A stretch of DNA of 35,181 nucleotides, taken from NCBI GenBank assembly GCA_036675035.1, contig JAKFFO010000210.1, forward strand, positions 1-35,181. The letters are read 5' to 3'. Shown here piece after piece: positions 18,967 to 26,941 of the stretch. Position numbers and translations under genes: made by a program. Below the pieces are notes generated by a model. The model was not told where the DNA came from. It did not search any database and was given only the letters and a program-made list of their open reading frames with translations. This DNA comes from MESE01 sp036675035. GTDB lineage: Bacteria; Pseudomonadota; Gammaproteobacteria; Burkholderiales; Burkholderiaceae_D. Position 1 is the stretch's first letter. The number at the start of each line of letters is the position of its first letter.

Positions 18967-19648
18967 AGGGATTCAACCCATTCTCCGACAATTGCAAGAT
19001 GCGGTCGCAGTTCCGCGCCAGCTCGATATCGTGCGTGACGATGACGAAGGCGGTTCCGAGCGTACGCGACAGCTCCAGCATCAGGTCGAACGTCTTGTGC
19101 GCGGTGGAACGATCCAGGTTGCCGGTCGGTTCGTCCGCCAGCACGCAAGCCGGTTGCGTTACCAGAGCACGCGCGAGTGCTACGCGCTGCCGTTCGCCGC
19201 CGGATAGTTCGCCCGGCACATGCGATACGCGGGTACTCAGGCCGACCCGCGTCAGCACCGCATGCGCCGCTTGTTGTGCCTCATCCCGCTTCATTCGCCT
19301 GATCATCAGCGGCATCGCGACATTGTCGAGCGCGGAAAATTCCGGAAGAAGATGATGAAACTGATAGACGAATCCAAGAGACGTATTGCGCAGATCGCCG
19401 CGCGCCTTTTCGTCGAGGACCGCGAAATCCTGTTCCAGCAAGGTCACCTTGCCCGCCGTCGGTGCATCCAGTCCGCCAAGCAGATGCAGCAATGTCGACT
19501 TGCCGGAGCCGGATGCACCGATGATGGCCACCCGTTCACCCTTGAATATATCGAGATCGACATCCTTCAATACATCGACCGAGTACTTTCCCTGGGTGAA
19601 GGTTTTCGCGAGACCGCGGCAAGACAATACGGATTGATTCATGTTCAT
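18956..19648 (-). CDS. lolD: Lipoprotein-releasing ABC transporter ATP-binding protein LolD
   Basis: A 230-residue ABC ATPase. Walker A is GASGSGKST (residues 44-52). The LolD-specific segment FVYQFHHLLPEFSALDNVAMPL contains the Q-loop and contacts the permeases. The ABC signature is LSGGERQRVALARAL, Walker B LADEPTGNLD, and the switch His is in VTHD. It powers release of outer-membrane lipoproteins from the inner membrane to LolA. I chose the ATG at 19646-19648, which overlaps the GST stop as ATGA; a second ATG two codons later is possible. A glutathione S-transferase gene sits between it and its permease genes, which is unusual for a lol operon. Confidence 0.96.
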   Translation of the reverse strand: MNMNQSVLSCRGLAKTFTQGKYSVDVLKDVDLDIFKGERVAIIGASGSGKSTLLHLLGGLDAPTAGKVTLLEQDFAVLDEKARGDLRNTSLGFVYQFHHLLPEFSALDNVAMPLMIRRMKRDEAQQAAHAVLTRVGLSTRVSHVPGELSGGERQRVALARALVTQPACVLADEPTGNLDRSTAHKTFDLMLELSRTLGTAFVIVTHDIELARNCDRILQLSENGLNPYVD

Positions 19649-20253
19649 TCCAATGGCGTGTCGCAAAATGCGGGCAATGCCTCGCAATACGCGGAAAGCT
19701 GTTCGAGGCGCGGGTAGCGTCCCGCCGTGAACTGGTCCGGATGCACATGCTGCGCAAAACGCAGCGCTACCGCAATGGTGATATCCGCCTGCGTGATCGG
19801 TGCTCCGGAAACAATGTCTGAGACCGGGTCCGACTCCAGCATCGCAAACGCTTCATGCATCTGTGATGTGCAACGCGCAATCCATGGCTGGTACGAAAAC
19901 TCTGCAGGACGTAAGGTAATTTCGTAATATGCCTGGATCGCCTTTTCGGTCGCAATCAACGCAATGGCACAGCGCTGTTGCACTGCCTGGCGCGCTTCGC
20001 CCGATATGGGTACCAGGCGTTTTTCGGCAGGAGCCCTGGCGTCCAGGTAATCCAGAATGAAGGTGCTGTCGATCAGGTGCTCGCCGTTATCCAGTACCAG
20101 CATCGGGACTTTCAGCAGCGGATTGAGCTTGCGCATCTCATCCTGGTGCCGGAATACCGACAACGGCACATGCTCGAACCGGACGCCGTGCAAGCGCATC
20201 GATACCGCGACGCGGCGCACATAGGGAGAATCGTAAAGGCCGATCAGTTGCAT
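19645..20253 (-). CDS. Glutathione S-transferase family protein
   Basis: A 202-residue GST-like protein. The N-terminal thioredoxin-like domain (1-78) has SPYVRRVAVSMRLHGVRFEH, with Ser9 as the possible activating residue, and LKVPMLVLDNGEHLIDSTFILDYLD (cis-Pro at about 52, then the glutathione-binding Asp-Ser). The C-terminal helical domain includes ITQADITIAVALRFAQ, the N-capping box region. It is soluble and cytoplasmic. It lies between the LolC/E-type permease genes and lolD, with its 3' end coupled to lolD (ATGA). Its 5' end is preceded by 11-bp tandem repeats that each carry a GGAA ribosome-site-like core. The substrate is unknown. Confidence 0.9.
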   Translation of the reverse strand: MQLIGLYDSPYVRRVAVSMRLHGVRFEHVPLSVFRHQDEMRKLNPLLKVPMLVLDNGEHLIDSTFILDYLDARAPAEKRLVPISGEARQAVQQRCAIALIATEKAIQAYYEITLRPAEFSYQPWIARCTSQMHEAFAMLESDPVSDIVSGAPITQADITIAVALRFAQHVHPDQFTAGRYPRLEQLSAYCEALPAFCDTPLE

Positions 20254-20259
20254 GTTTTC

Positions 20260-20303
20260 ATTCCGTATTCATTCCGTATTCATTCCTTATGCATTCCTCA
20301 CTC
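20260..20303. repeat. 11-bp tandem repeat (four units, two exact)
   Basis: Four 11-bp units run from 20260 to 20303: ATTCCGTATTC twice exactly, then ATTCCTTATGC and ATTCCTCACTC. On the coding (minus) strand each unit ends in GGAAT, a weak ribosome-binding core. The first unit overlaps the last codons and stop of the downstream-lying lolC-type gene, and the last ends just before the GST start codon. The array fills the 44-bp junction almost completely. Confidence 0.85.
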
Positions 20304-21563
20304 ATAGCGCAAGGCTTCGGCGGGCTTGACCCGCGCCGCCCACCAGCCGGGATACAGGGTCGCCAGGAAAGCCAGCGCAAATGCGACGCCGCCGATCGTC
20401 CAGACATCCGGCCAGCGCAAGTCGGACGGCAAGGTATTGATCAGGTAAACATCCTTGGATAAAAACTGCGCGCCGAGAATTTTCTCGATGAAGGGCACGA
20501 TGATGTCGATATTGAGCGCAATCGTCACGCCAAGTCCAATTCCGATGGCAGTGCCGAGAATGCCGATCAGCGCACCCTGGATCATGAAGATTTTCATCAC
20601 CGATCCCGGGGAAGCTCCCAGCGTGCGCAGAATCGCGATATCGGACTGCTTGTCGGTCACTGTCATTACCAATGTCGATACCAGATTGAATGCAGCCACG
20701 GCAATGATCAGCGTCAGGATCAGGAACATCAGGCTTTTCTGGCTCTGGACCGCGGCGAACCAGGTCCGGTTCTGCCTGGACCAATCACGGATCAATACAT
20801 TTCCCGACAGCGTTCTGGACAGTTCCAGCGCCACCTGCGGCGCGCGCTGCATGTCGGTCACCCTCAGGCGCAGGCCCGAAGGCGCTTCCAGCTTGAATAC
20901 AGTCATCGCATCGTCGAGATGAATGAAAGCCAGCGTCGAATCGTATTCATAATGCCCGGCGTCGAATATCCCGGCAACGGTAAACTGTTTCAGCTGAGGC
21001 AGCATGCCGGTCGCCGATACCTGGCCTTGCGGCGTAATCAGCGTAACTCTTTCACCGACTTGCACCCTCAGTGCGCGCGCCAGTTCTCGCCCGAGCACGA
21101 TATTGAACTCACCCGGCTTCAGGTCCGCCAATTTTCCTGCAGTCAGCTGGGAGGCGACATCCGACACCTTCGGCTCTTCCTGCGGAAGAATCCCACGAAT
21201 CAGGACGCCGCGCACGGTATCGTTGCGCGTGATCATTGCCTGCGCCGCGACATAGGGCGCAGCACCCGACACGTCCGGGTTCCGGGACGCTTCCCGTGCG
21301 GTTGCGCGCCAATCAGGCAATGCGCCGTACGCGTCGAATATTTCAATGTGAGACAACACCGACAGCATGCGGTCGCGCACTTCCGTTTGGAATCCGTTCA
21401 TGATCGACAAGACCACGATCAATGCCGCTACCCCGAGCGCGATCCCAGCCATCGAAATCAGCGAGATGAACGAGATGAAGCTGTTACGGCTGCTGCGCTT
21501 CCCGGCACGCGTATAGCGAATGCCGACCAGCCACTCGAACGGAAATTTTTTAGTGATGCTCAT
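20298..21563 (-). CDS. Lipoprotein-releasing ABC transporter permease, LolC/E family (copy 2)
   Basis: A 421-residue inner-membrane permease of the LolC/LolE family (MacB-like fold, four transmembrane helices around a large periplasmic domain). The first helix is about residues 27-52 (FISFISLISMAGIALGVAALIVVL), the periplasmic domain about 55-270, and three helices follow, with a conserved TVTDKQSDIAILRTLGAS coupling segment contacting LolD. It ends WWAARVKPAEALRYE. The ATG at 21561-21563 is the start. Its protein aligns without gaps, and with the same length, to the neighbouring copy upstream. It could be LolC or LolE in function, or both as in single-permease species. Predicted role: extraction of lipoproteins to LolA. 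Confidence 0.93.
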   Translation of the reverse strand: MSITKKFPFEWLVGIRYTRAGKRSSRNSFISFISLISMAGIALGVAALIVVLSIMNGFQTEVRDRMLSVLSHIEIFDAYGALPDWRATAREASRNPDVSGAAPYVAAQAMITRNDTVRGVLIRGILPQEEPKVSDVASQLTAGKLADLKPGEFNIVLGRELARALRVQVGERVTLITPQGQVSATGMLPQLKQFTVAGIFDAGHYEYDSTLAFIHLDDAMTVFKLEAPSGLRLRVTDMQRAPQVALELSRTLSGNVLIRDWSRQNRTWFAAVQSQKSLMFLILTLIIAVAAFNLVSTLVMTVTDKQSDIAILRTLGASPGSVMKIFMIQGALIGILGTAIGIGLGVTIALNIDIIVPFIEKILGAQFLSKDVYLINTLPSDLRWPDVWTIGGVAFALAFLATLYPGWWAARVKPAEALRYE

Positions 21564-21598
21564 ATGACCAGTCGCGTGAAGACCTCAAACCCATTCTG

Positions 21599-22864
21599 TC
21601 ATTCATAACGCAACGCCTCAGCCGGCTTGACCCGGGCGGCCCACCAGCTTGGATAAAGGGTTGCCAGGAACGACAGGACAAAGGCCAATCCGCCGATCGC
21701 CCATACATCGGGCCAGCGCAGGTCGGATGGCAAGGTATTGATCAGGTAAATGTCGGATGGCAGAAACTGTATTCCTAGCAGCCGTTCGATGAACGGCGCG
21801 ATCACGTCAACGTTCAACCCGACCAGCACGCCGGCGCTCATGCCGGCGATCGTGCCGATCGCGCCGATCACGGCTCCCTGAATCATGAAAATTTTCATTA
21901 CCGATCGCGGCGACGCACCGATCGTGCGCAAAATCGCAATATCCGCCTGCTTGTCGGTCACAGTCATTACCAGCGTCGATACCATGTTGAACGCGGCGAC
22001 CGCGATGATCAGGGTCAGGATAATGAACATCATGCGCTTTTCGGTCTGTACCGCGGCAAACCAGGTCCGGTTCTGCTGCGACCAGTCCTGCACGATCAGA
22101 TTGTCTCCCATGGTCTGGGACAACTCCTCCGCCACCTGCGGTGCACGATGCATGTCCTCGATTCTGAGGCGCAAACCCGATGGCGCATCCATCCGGAACA
22201 TCTTCAGCGCGTCATCGATATGAATGAAAGCCAGCGTCGAATCATGTTCGTAATGTCCGGTATCGAATATTCCGACGACGGTGAACTGTTTCAATCGCGG
22301 CAGCACGCCGGCCGGCGTTACCTGCCCCTGCGGTGCGATCAGCGTGATCTTGTCGCCCAGGGTCGCTTGCATTCCACGGGCAAGCGCGCCGCCGAGCACG
22401 ATATTGAAGCCACCCGGAACCAGGTCGTCGAAACTGCCCTGGTGTACCTTCGATGCGACTTCGGATACCTTCGGCTCTTCCTGCGGCAACACGCCGCGGA
22501 TCATCACGCCGTGCATTGCGTCGCCGTAGGTAATCATTGCCTGGGTTGCGACATATGGTGCGGCGCCGCGCACCTCGTCGTGCCGAAACGCCTGCTGCGC
22601 CGCCTCCTGCCAATTCGGCAGCGTGCCGGATGCGCCGAGTACCTCAATGTGCGACAACACCGAAAGCATGCGATCACGCACATCCTTCTGAAAACCGTTC
22701 ATCACCGACAGCACCACGATCAATGCCGCCACACCCAGCGTGATACCCGCCATCGAAATCAGCGAGATGAAGGAAATAAAGCGATTGCCTCCGTTGCGCC
22801 GTCCGGCGCGGGTATAGCGCAAGCCGACCAGCCATTCAAAAGACAGGTTTTTTCTACTGAACAA
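21599..22864 (-). CDS. Lipoprotein-releasing ABC transporter permease, LolC/E family (copy 1, TTG start)
   Basis: A 421-residue LolC/LolE-type permease, first gene of the lol block and 35 bp upstream of its close paralogue. It has the same layout: first helix near residue 27, periplasmic domain, three C-terminal helices, TVTDKQADIAILRTIGAS coupling segment and C-terminus RVKPAEALRYE. No ATG fits. I place the start at a TTG (complement of 22862-22864), because AGGAG lies seven bases upstream and this gives exactly the same length and N-terminal register as the paralogue (FEWLVG at residue 9 in both). Identity between the two proteins is roughly 65-75% by eye, far above the LolC/LolE level of E. 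coli. Confidence 0.92.
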   Translation of the reverse strand: MFSRKNLSFEWLVGLRYTRAGRRNGGNRFISFISLISMAGITLGVAALIVVLSVMNGFQKDVRDRMLSVLSHIEVLGASGTLPNWQEAAQQAFRHDEVRGAAPYVATQAMITYGDAMHGVMIRGVLPQEEPKVSEVASKVHQGSFDDLVPGGFNIVLGGALARGMQATLGDKITLIAPQGQVTPAGVLPRLKQFTVVGIFDTGHYEHDSTLAFIHIDDALKMFRMDAPSGLRLRIEDMHRAPQVAEELSQTMGDNLIVQDWSQQNRTWFAAVQTEKRMMFIILTLIIAVAAFNMVSTLVMTVTDKQADIAILRTIGASPRSVMKIFMIQGAVIGAIGTIAGMSAGVLVGLNVDVIAPFIERLLGIQFLPSDIYLINTLPSDLRWPDVWAIGGLAFVLSFLATLYPSWWAARVKPAEALRYE

Positions 22865-22883
22865 ACAAATGCTCCTGAAGGAG
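22862..22883 (-). promoter_or_regulatory. Ribosome binding site and TTG start of LolC/E copy 1
   Basis: The minus strand reads CTCCTTCAGGAG, seven bases, then TTG. AGGAG (complement of 22872-22876) at this spacing is a strong Shine-Dalgarno site and decides the start of the upstream lolC-type gene. The site is one arm of a short palindrome (22872-22883). The two-base centre makes a real hairpin unlikely. Confidence 0.7.
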
Positions 22884-23020
22884 GTTACCAAGCGATTACG
22901 GCCAGTTTACGCGGCCTGATCGGAAAAGCGGACTGCCGCTTCGGCACATGTTGCCGGCGTACGATCATGGGCCGCGAAGTAGATTTATTGAACTTCCCTG
23001 ATGCAGCACGCAGTTTGCCA

Positions 23021-23026
23021 TACAAT
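23021..23026 (+). promoter_or_regulatory. Possible -10 element for the rpfE-like gene
   Basis: TACAAT, five of six matches to the -10 consensus, lies seven bases before the rpfE-like ATG (23034). A transcript from it would be nearly leaderless. No clear -35 is seen at the right distance. Confidence 0.35.
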
Positions 23027-23033
23027 CCCCCGC

Positions 23034-24086
23034 ATGAGCCATCTCGATATCCTGTTGCCGTTCGGCCTCCCCCCCGCAGAATTGGCCGGAGATTTGTTGC
23101 GTGTACTGGAAACACCGGCACTTGCTTCGCTGGTCGGCCGCGCCAAATCGTATCGGCGCGAGGAGTTCGATCCATTTGAACGCGCACTGCCGCACGAAAC
23201 CTGGCTTGCGCGCCAATTCGGCCTGGAAGAAAGTACCCGCAAGCGCGGTAGCCCCGCGGTGGCGACAGCCGCCATCCGTGCGTGCGGCTTGGCCGCCGAC
23301 GCCGGCACCTGGTTTTTTCTGCACCCCGTGTACCTGCAAATTGCACGGGATCACCTGGCGCTTGCGAATCAACGCCAACTGAAATTATCGGACACGGAAT
23401 CCCGCGCGCTGTTCGACTCGGTCAAACCTTTGTTTGATGAAATCGACATGCCTTTGCTGTACGGCGATGCACATACCTGGTTTATCCGAGCCGATAGCTG
23501 GATCGATCTGAGCACCGCCACGCCGGACGCAGCCTCCGGTCACAATATCGATATCTGGTTGCCGCAGGGTCCGTCTTCGCGGGAATGGCGCAAGCTGCAA
23601 AATGAAATACAGATGCACTGGCATTCGCACCCGGTCAACGAGCAACGCGAGATCCGGGGTGAAAACCCGGTCAATTCAGTGTGGCTGTGGGGCGGCGCCG
23701 TCGTAAGCACGGATGTTCCGTCGACCGAATACAGTGATTTGTTCAATCTCCAAGGCTGGCAGCAGGCGGTCGGACACTGCTCGGCCGTATCGGTCAAGAA
23801 CAGCAGCGCATCCGAGATCATTTCCGCTGCGCCGCCACGCGGCATGGTCGTCCTGAATCAATTGATCGATCCCGCGCTTGAAGGTGATTGGTCGGATTGG
23901 ATTGCACGGATGCATGAGCTTGAACGCAGCTGGTTCCTGCCGCTATCGAAATCACTCAGGGCCGGTAAAATTGACCGGATTTCCCTGACTGTCACGCATG
24001 GCACCGCCTTGGCAGAGTTTATTTCCGGAAAATACTCGCCAAGAAAATTCTGGGTAAAACCGTCCCTTTCAAGGCTCGTTCGATGA
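23034..24086 (+). CDS. RpfE-like protein (phosphoglycerate-mutase-like, COG4255 type)
   Basis: A 350-residue cytoplasmic protein that I place in the family including Xanthomonas RpfE and proteins annotated as AlkP-superfamily phosphoglycerate mutases. The function is unknown. Visible conserved stretches include YGDAHTWFIRAD, NIDIWLPQGPSSREWRKLQNEIQMHWHSHPVN and NSVWLWGGGAV-like NSVWLWGGAV. No signal peptide or membrane helix is present. The ATG at 23034 is chosen over an earlier in-frame start at 23001 because family similarity begins at MSHLDILLPFG. Its stop overlaps the recJ start (ATGA), so it is co-translated with recJ. The rpfE-recJ-prfB-lysS order supports the family assignment. Confidence 0.65.
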   Translation: MSHLDILLPFGLPPAELAGDLLRVLETPALASLVGRAKSYRREEFDPFERALPHETWLARQFGLEESTRKRGSPAVATAAIRACGLAADAGTWFFLHPVYLQIARDHLALANQRQLKLSDTESRALFDSVKPLFDEIDMPLLYGDAHTWFIRADSWIDLSTATPDAASGHNIDIWLPQGPSSREWRKLQNEIQMHWHSHPVNEQREIRGENPVNSVWLWGGAVVSTDVPSTEYSDLFNLQGWQQAVGHCSAVSVKNSSASEIISAAPPRGMVVLNQLIDPALEGDWSDWIARMHELERSWFLPLSKSLRAGKIDRISLTVTHGTALAEFISGKYSPRKFWVKPSLSRLVR

Positions 24087-25777
24087 CCCGTATTGCAACG
24101 CGTTCCTATTCCTTTCGCGATGCCGAGCTTTTGCGGCAAAAAGGCGTGCATCCGGTGCTGGCGCGCCTGTATGTGGCGCGCGGCCTGCTCGATACCAAGG
24201 AACTTTCAAGCGACCTGACCGCGTTGATTGCGCCGACCGGCCTGCGGCATGTCGATGCGGCTGCGGTTTACCTTGCCGATGCAATCGCACAAAAAAAGAA
24301 GCTGGTGATCGTGGCCGATTACGATTGCGATGGCGCCACTGCATGTGCAGTCGCATTGCGCGGCCTGCGTGCGATGGGCGCAAATGTCGATTTCATCGTT
24401 CCGAACCGGTTCGAGTATGGATACGGCCTGACGCCTGAAATCGTGGCGCTGGCGGTCCGTGAAAAATCGCCGGACGTCATCATCACTGTCGATAACGGTA
24501 TCGCCAGCATCGACGGTGTTGCGGAAGCCAACCGGCGCGGCATCGATGTGGTCGTTACCGATCATCATTTGCCCGCGGACACACTGCCCGCCGCACGCGT
24601 GATCGTCAACCCGAATCAGCCGGATTGCGGATTCCCGAGCAAGAATCTGGCGGGCGTCGGCGTGATGTTTTATGTGCTGCTCGCATTGCGCAGCGAACTC
24701 CGCAAGCGCGGCGTGTTCGATGCCCAATCCCAGCCGAAACTGGATACGCTGCTCGATCTGGTGGCGCTGGGAACGGTCGCCGACGTGGTCAAGCTCGATG
24801 CCAACAACCGCATTCTGGTGGCGCAGGGATTGAAACGCATGCGCGCCGGCCGCATGCAGCCCGGAATCGCCGCGCTGTTCCGGGTCGCCGCACGCGAAGC
24901 GCGCCGCGCCACGCCGTTCGACCTCGGCTTCGCAGTCGGACCGCGCTTGAACGCTGCAGGTCGATTGGCCGACATGTCGCTCGGCATCGAATGCCTGACG
25001 ACCGATGACGAGGGCCGCGCGTGGGCAATCGCCCAGCAACTCGACGCAATCAATCGCGAACGCCGCACCATCGAAGCGGAGATGCAGGACACGGCGCTGG
25101 CGCTGCTCGAACATATCGACCCGCGCGACAATGCCACGATCAGCGTATTCGACGCCTCCTGGCATCAGGGCGTGATCGGCATCGTCGCATCGCGTTTGAA
25201 AGACAAGTTTTATCGGCCGACCATTACCTTCGCCCCGGCAGGCGAAGGCTGGATCAAGGGCTCGGGCCGCTCGATTGCCGGATTTCATTTGCGCGATGCA
25301 TTGGACCTGGTGTCCAAGCATGCGCCGACCCTGATCGACAAATTTGGCGGACATGCGATGGCGGCCGGGCTGACGATACGCGCGGACGCATTTGACGCCT
25401 TTGCGGCCGCATTTGAAGCGGTCGGCCGCGACTGGCTGGGCAAGAGCCAGCTGGAACGCATAGTGGAAACCGACGGCTCCCTCGAAGAAGCCTACTTTAC
25501 GACGCAATTCATCGAACTGTTGGGTGCCGAAGTATGGGGACAGGGATTTCCGCCGCCACTTTTCTGCGACGAATTCAAGGTAGTCAGTCAGAGAGTATTG
25601 AAAGAACGGCATCTGAAACTGTTGCTTGAAAAAAATGCATCCCGTTACGATGCAATCTGGTTCGGGCACAGCGATGCGTTGCCCGAACGGGTCAGGGTTG
25701 CCTACCGTCTCGACGCCAACGAATACAACGGCGTGACCCGCGTTCAACTGATGGTCGAGCACGCCGAATCGGCATGA
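24083..25777 (+). CDS. recJ: Single-stranded-DNA-specific exonuclease RecJ
   Basis: A 564-residue RecJ, a 5'-3' single-stranded DNA exonuclease of the DHH phosphoesterase superfamily used in recombination and mismatch repair. Motif I is ADYDCDG (Asp79, Asp81, Asp83), motif II TVDNGIAS (Asp137), motif III TDHHLP (Asp160-His161-His162) and motif IV LVALGTVADVV. The second part has GPRLNAAGRL, then GGHAMAAGL of the DHHA1 domain, and ends in the OB-fold domain. All metal ligands are intact. The length fits the core enzyme (E. coli RecJ is 577). It overlaps the preceding rpfE-like gene by four bases. Confidence 0.97.
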   Translation: MTRIATRSYSFRDAELLRQKGVHPVLARLYVARGLLDTKELSSDLTALIAPTGLRHVDAAAVYLADAIAQKKKLVIVADYDCDGATACAVALRGLRAMGANVDFIVPNRFEYGYGLTPEIVALAVREKSPDVIITVDNGIASIDGVAEANRRGIDVVVTDHHLPADTLPAARVIVNPNQPDCGFPSKNLAGVGVMFYVLLALRSELRKRGVFDAQSQPKLDTLLDLVALGTVADVVKLDANNRILVAQGLKRMRAGRMQPGIAALFRVAAREARRATPFDLGFAVGPRLNAAGRLADMSLGIECLTTDDEGRAWAIAQQLDAINRERRTIEAEMQDTALALLEHIDPRDNATISVFDASWHQGVIGIVASRLKDKFYRPTITFAPAGEGWIKGSGRSIAGFHLRDALDLVSKHAPTLIDKFGGHAMAAGLTIRADAFDAFAAAFEAVGRDWLGKSQLERIVETDGSLEEAYFTTQFIELLGAEVWGQGFPPPLFCDEFKVVSQRVLKERHLKLLLEKNASRYDAIWFGHSDALPERVRVAYRLDANEYNGVTRVQLMVEHAESA

Positions 25778-25798
25778 CTTGCCGCTCTGCCGCTCGGG

Positions 25799-25804
25799 TA
25801 TAAT
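25799..25804 (+). promoter_or_regulatory. Putative prfB promoter -10 element
   Basis: TATAAT is a perfect sigma-70 -10 hexamer 28 bases before the prfB ATG in the 55-bp recJ-prfB gap. GACTTG at 25776-25781 (17-bp spacing) would be the -35 and is only a partial match. prfB may thus have its own promoter besides reading from recJ. Confidence 0.5.
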
Positions 25805-25832
25805 TCCGGGTTTGACTGCACAAGAATTCATC

Positions 25833-26937
25833 ATGGAAGCAGAACGCCTCAACTCCCTCGCCGCCCTCCTCGCGGATCTGAAGACCCGCGAAACCGAACT
25901 TCGGGGGTATCTTTGACTTCGATAACAAGTCGGAGAAGCTGGAACAAGTCAATCAGGAACTCGAAGACCCCACCGTCTGGAACGATCAGAAGCGCGCACT
26001 GGAACTAGGCAAGGAAAAAAAATCGCTGGAAGCGATCGTTCACACACTTACCAAAATCGATGCCGGCCTGCGCGATGCCGACGACCTGTTCGCGATGGCG
26101 CGCGAAGAGCAGGATGAAGATACCTTGGTCGCCATCGAACAGGATGTCGATGAACTGAAAGAACTGGTCGAAGCGATGGAGTTCCGGCGGATGTTTTCCG
26201 ATCCGATGGACCCCAACAATTGCTTCGTCGACATTCAAGCCGGTGCCGGCGGTACCGAAGCCCAGGATTGGGCCTCGATGATCCTGCGCCAATACCTGCG
26301 CTATTGCGAGCGCAAGGGTTTCAAGGTTGAAGTCCTGGAACAGTCCGACGGCGAGGTTGCTGGCATCAAGACCGCGACCCTCAAGGTCGAAGGCGATCAT
26401 GCGTACGGCTTCCTGCGTACCGAAACCGGCGTTCACCGGCTGGTGCGCAAGTCGCCGTTCGACTCCGCCAACGGCCGCCATACCTCTTTCTGCAGCCTGT
26501 TCGTGTATCCCGAAGTGGACGAGTCGTTTGAAATCGACATCAACCCGGCGGACGTACGGGTCGATACTTACCGCGCCTCAGGTGCCGGCGGACAGCATAT
26601 CAACAAGACCGATTCCGCGGTGCGCCTGACACATGGACCATCGGGCATCGTCGTGCAATGCCAGAACGATCGAAGCCAGCATCGCAACCGCGCCGAAGCA
26701 TGGGAAATGCTGAAATCGCGCCTGTATGAACTCGAACTGCGCAAGCGCACCAGCGACCAGCAAAAACTGGAAGATTCCAAGACCGATGTCGGGTGGGGCC
26801 ACCAGATTCGCTCCTACGTACTGGATCAATCGCGGATCAAGGATTTGCGAACCGGTTTTGAAACCGGTAATACCAAGGCTGTGCTGGATGGAGACCTGGA
26901 TGATTTCATCGCGGCGTCTCTCAAACAAGGGGTTTAA
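25833..26937 (+). CDS. prfB: Peptide chain release factor 2, with programmed +1 frameshift
   Basis: RF2 recognises UGA and UAA stops. The gene starts at the ATG at 25833, reads 27 codons to CTT, then meets an in-frame TGA at 25914. A +1 shift (skipping 25914) restores the frame, giving a 367-residue protein, the usual RF2 length. Downstream features are complete: coiled coil near the N-terminus, SPF anticodon-like tripeptide in RKSPFDSANGRHTSF, and GGQ in SGAGGQHINKTDSAVRLTHGPSG. It lies between recJ and lysS, four bases before the lysS start, matching the prfB-lysS operon of many proteobacteria. It is not a pseudogene: the shift is the conserved autoregulatory mechanism. Confidence 0.98.
25902..25917 (+). 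promoter_or_regulatory. prfB +1 programmed frameshift site
   Basis: CGG GGG TAT CTT TGA C. This is the well-known RF2 recoding signal: an internal Shine-Dalgarno-like GGGGG three bases before the slippery CTT, followed by the weak stop TGA-C. When RF2 is scarce, the ribosome slips from CTT to TTT and reads GAC. It differs from the E. coli site only in CGG in place of AGG at the internal Shine-Dalgarno. Confidence 0.97.
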
Positions 26938-26941
26938 ATTG

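Noticed and set aside
24206..25852. Long antisense frames opposite recJ, and similar ones opposite hscA (30169-32007) and pyrG (12488-13954)
   Set aside because: Same reasoning: each is opposite a clearly identified gene and shows no motif, signal or ribosome site of its own.
25833..25916. prfB as a broken gene with a premature stop
   Set aside because: The stop is at the exact position and in the exact context of the known RF2 programmed frameshift, and the rest of the protein is intact.
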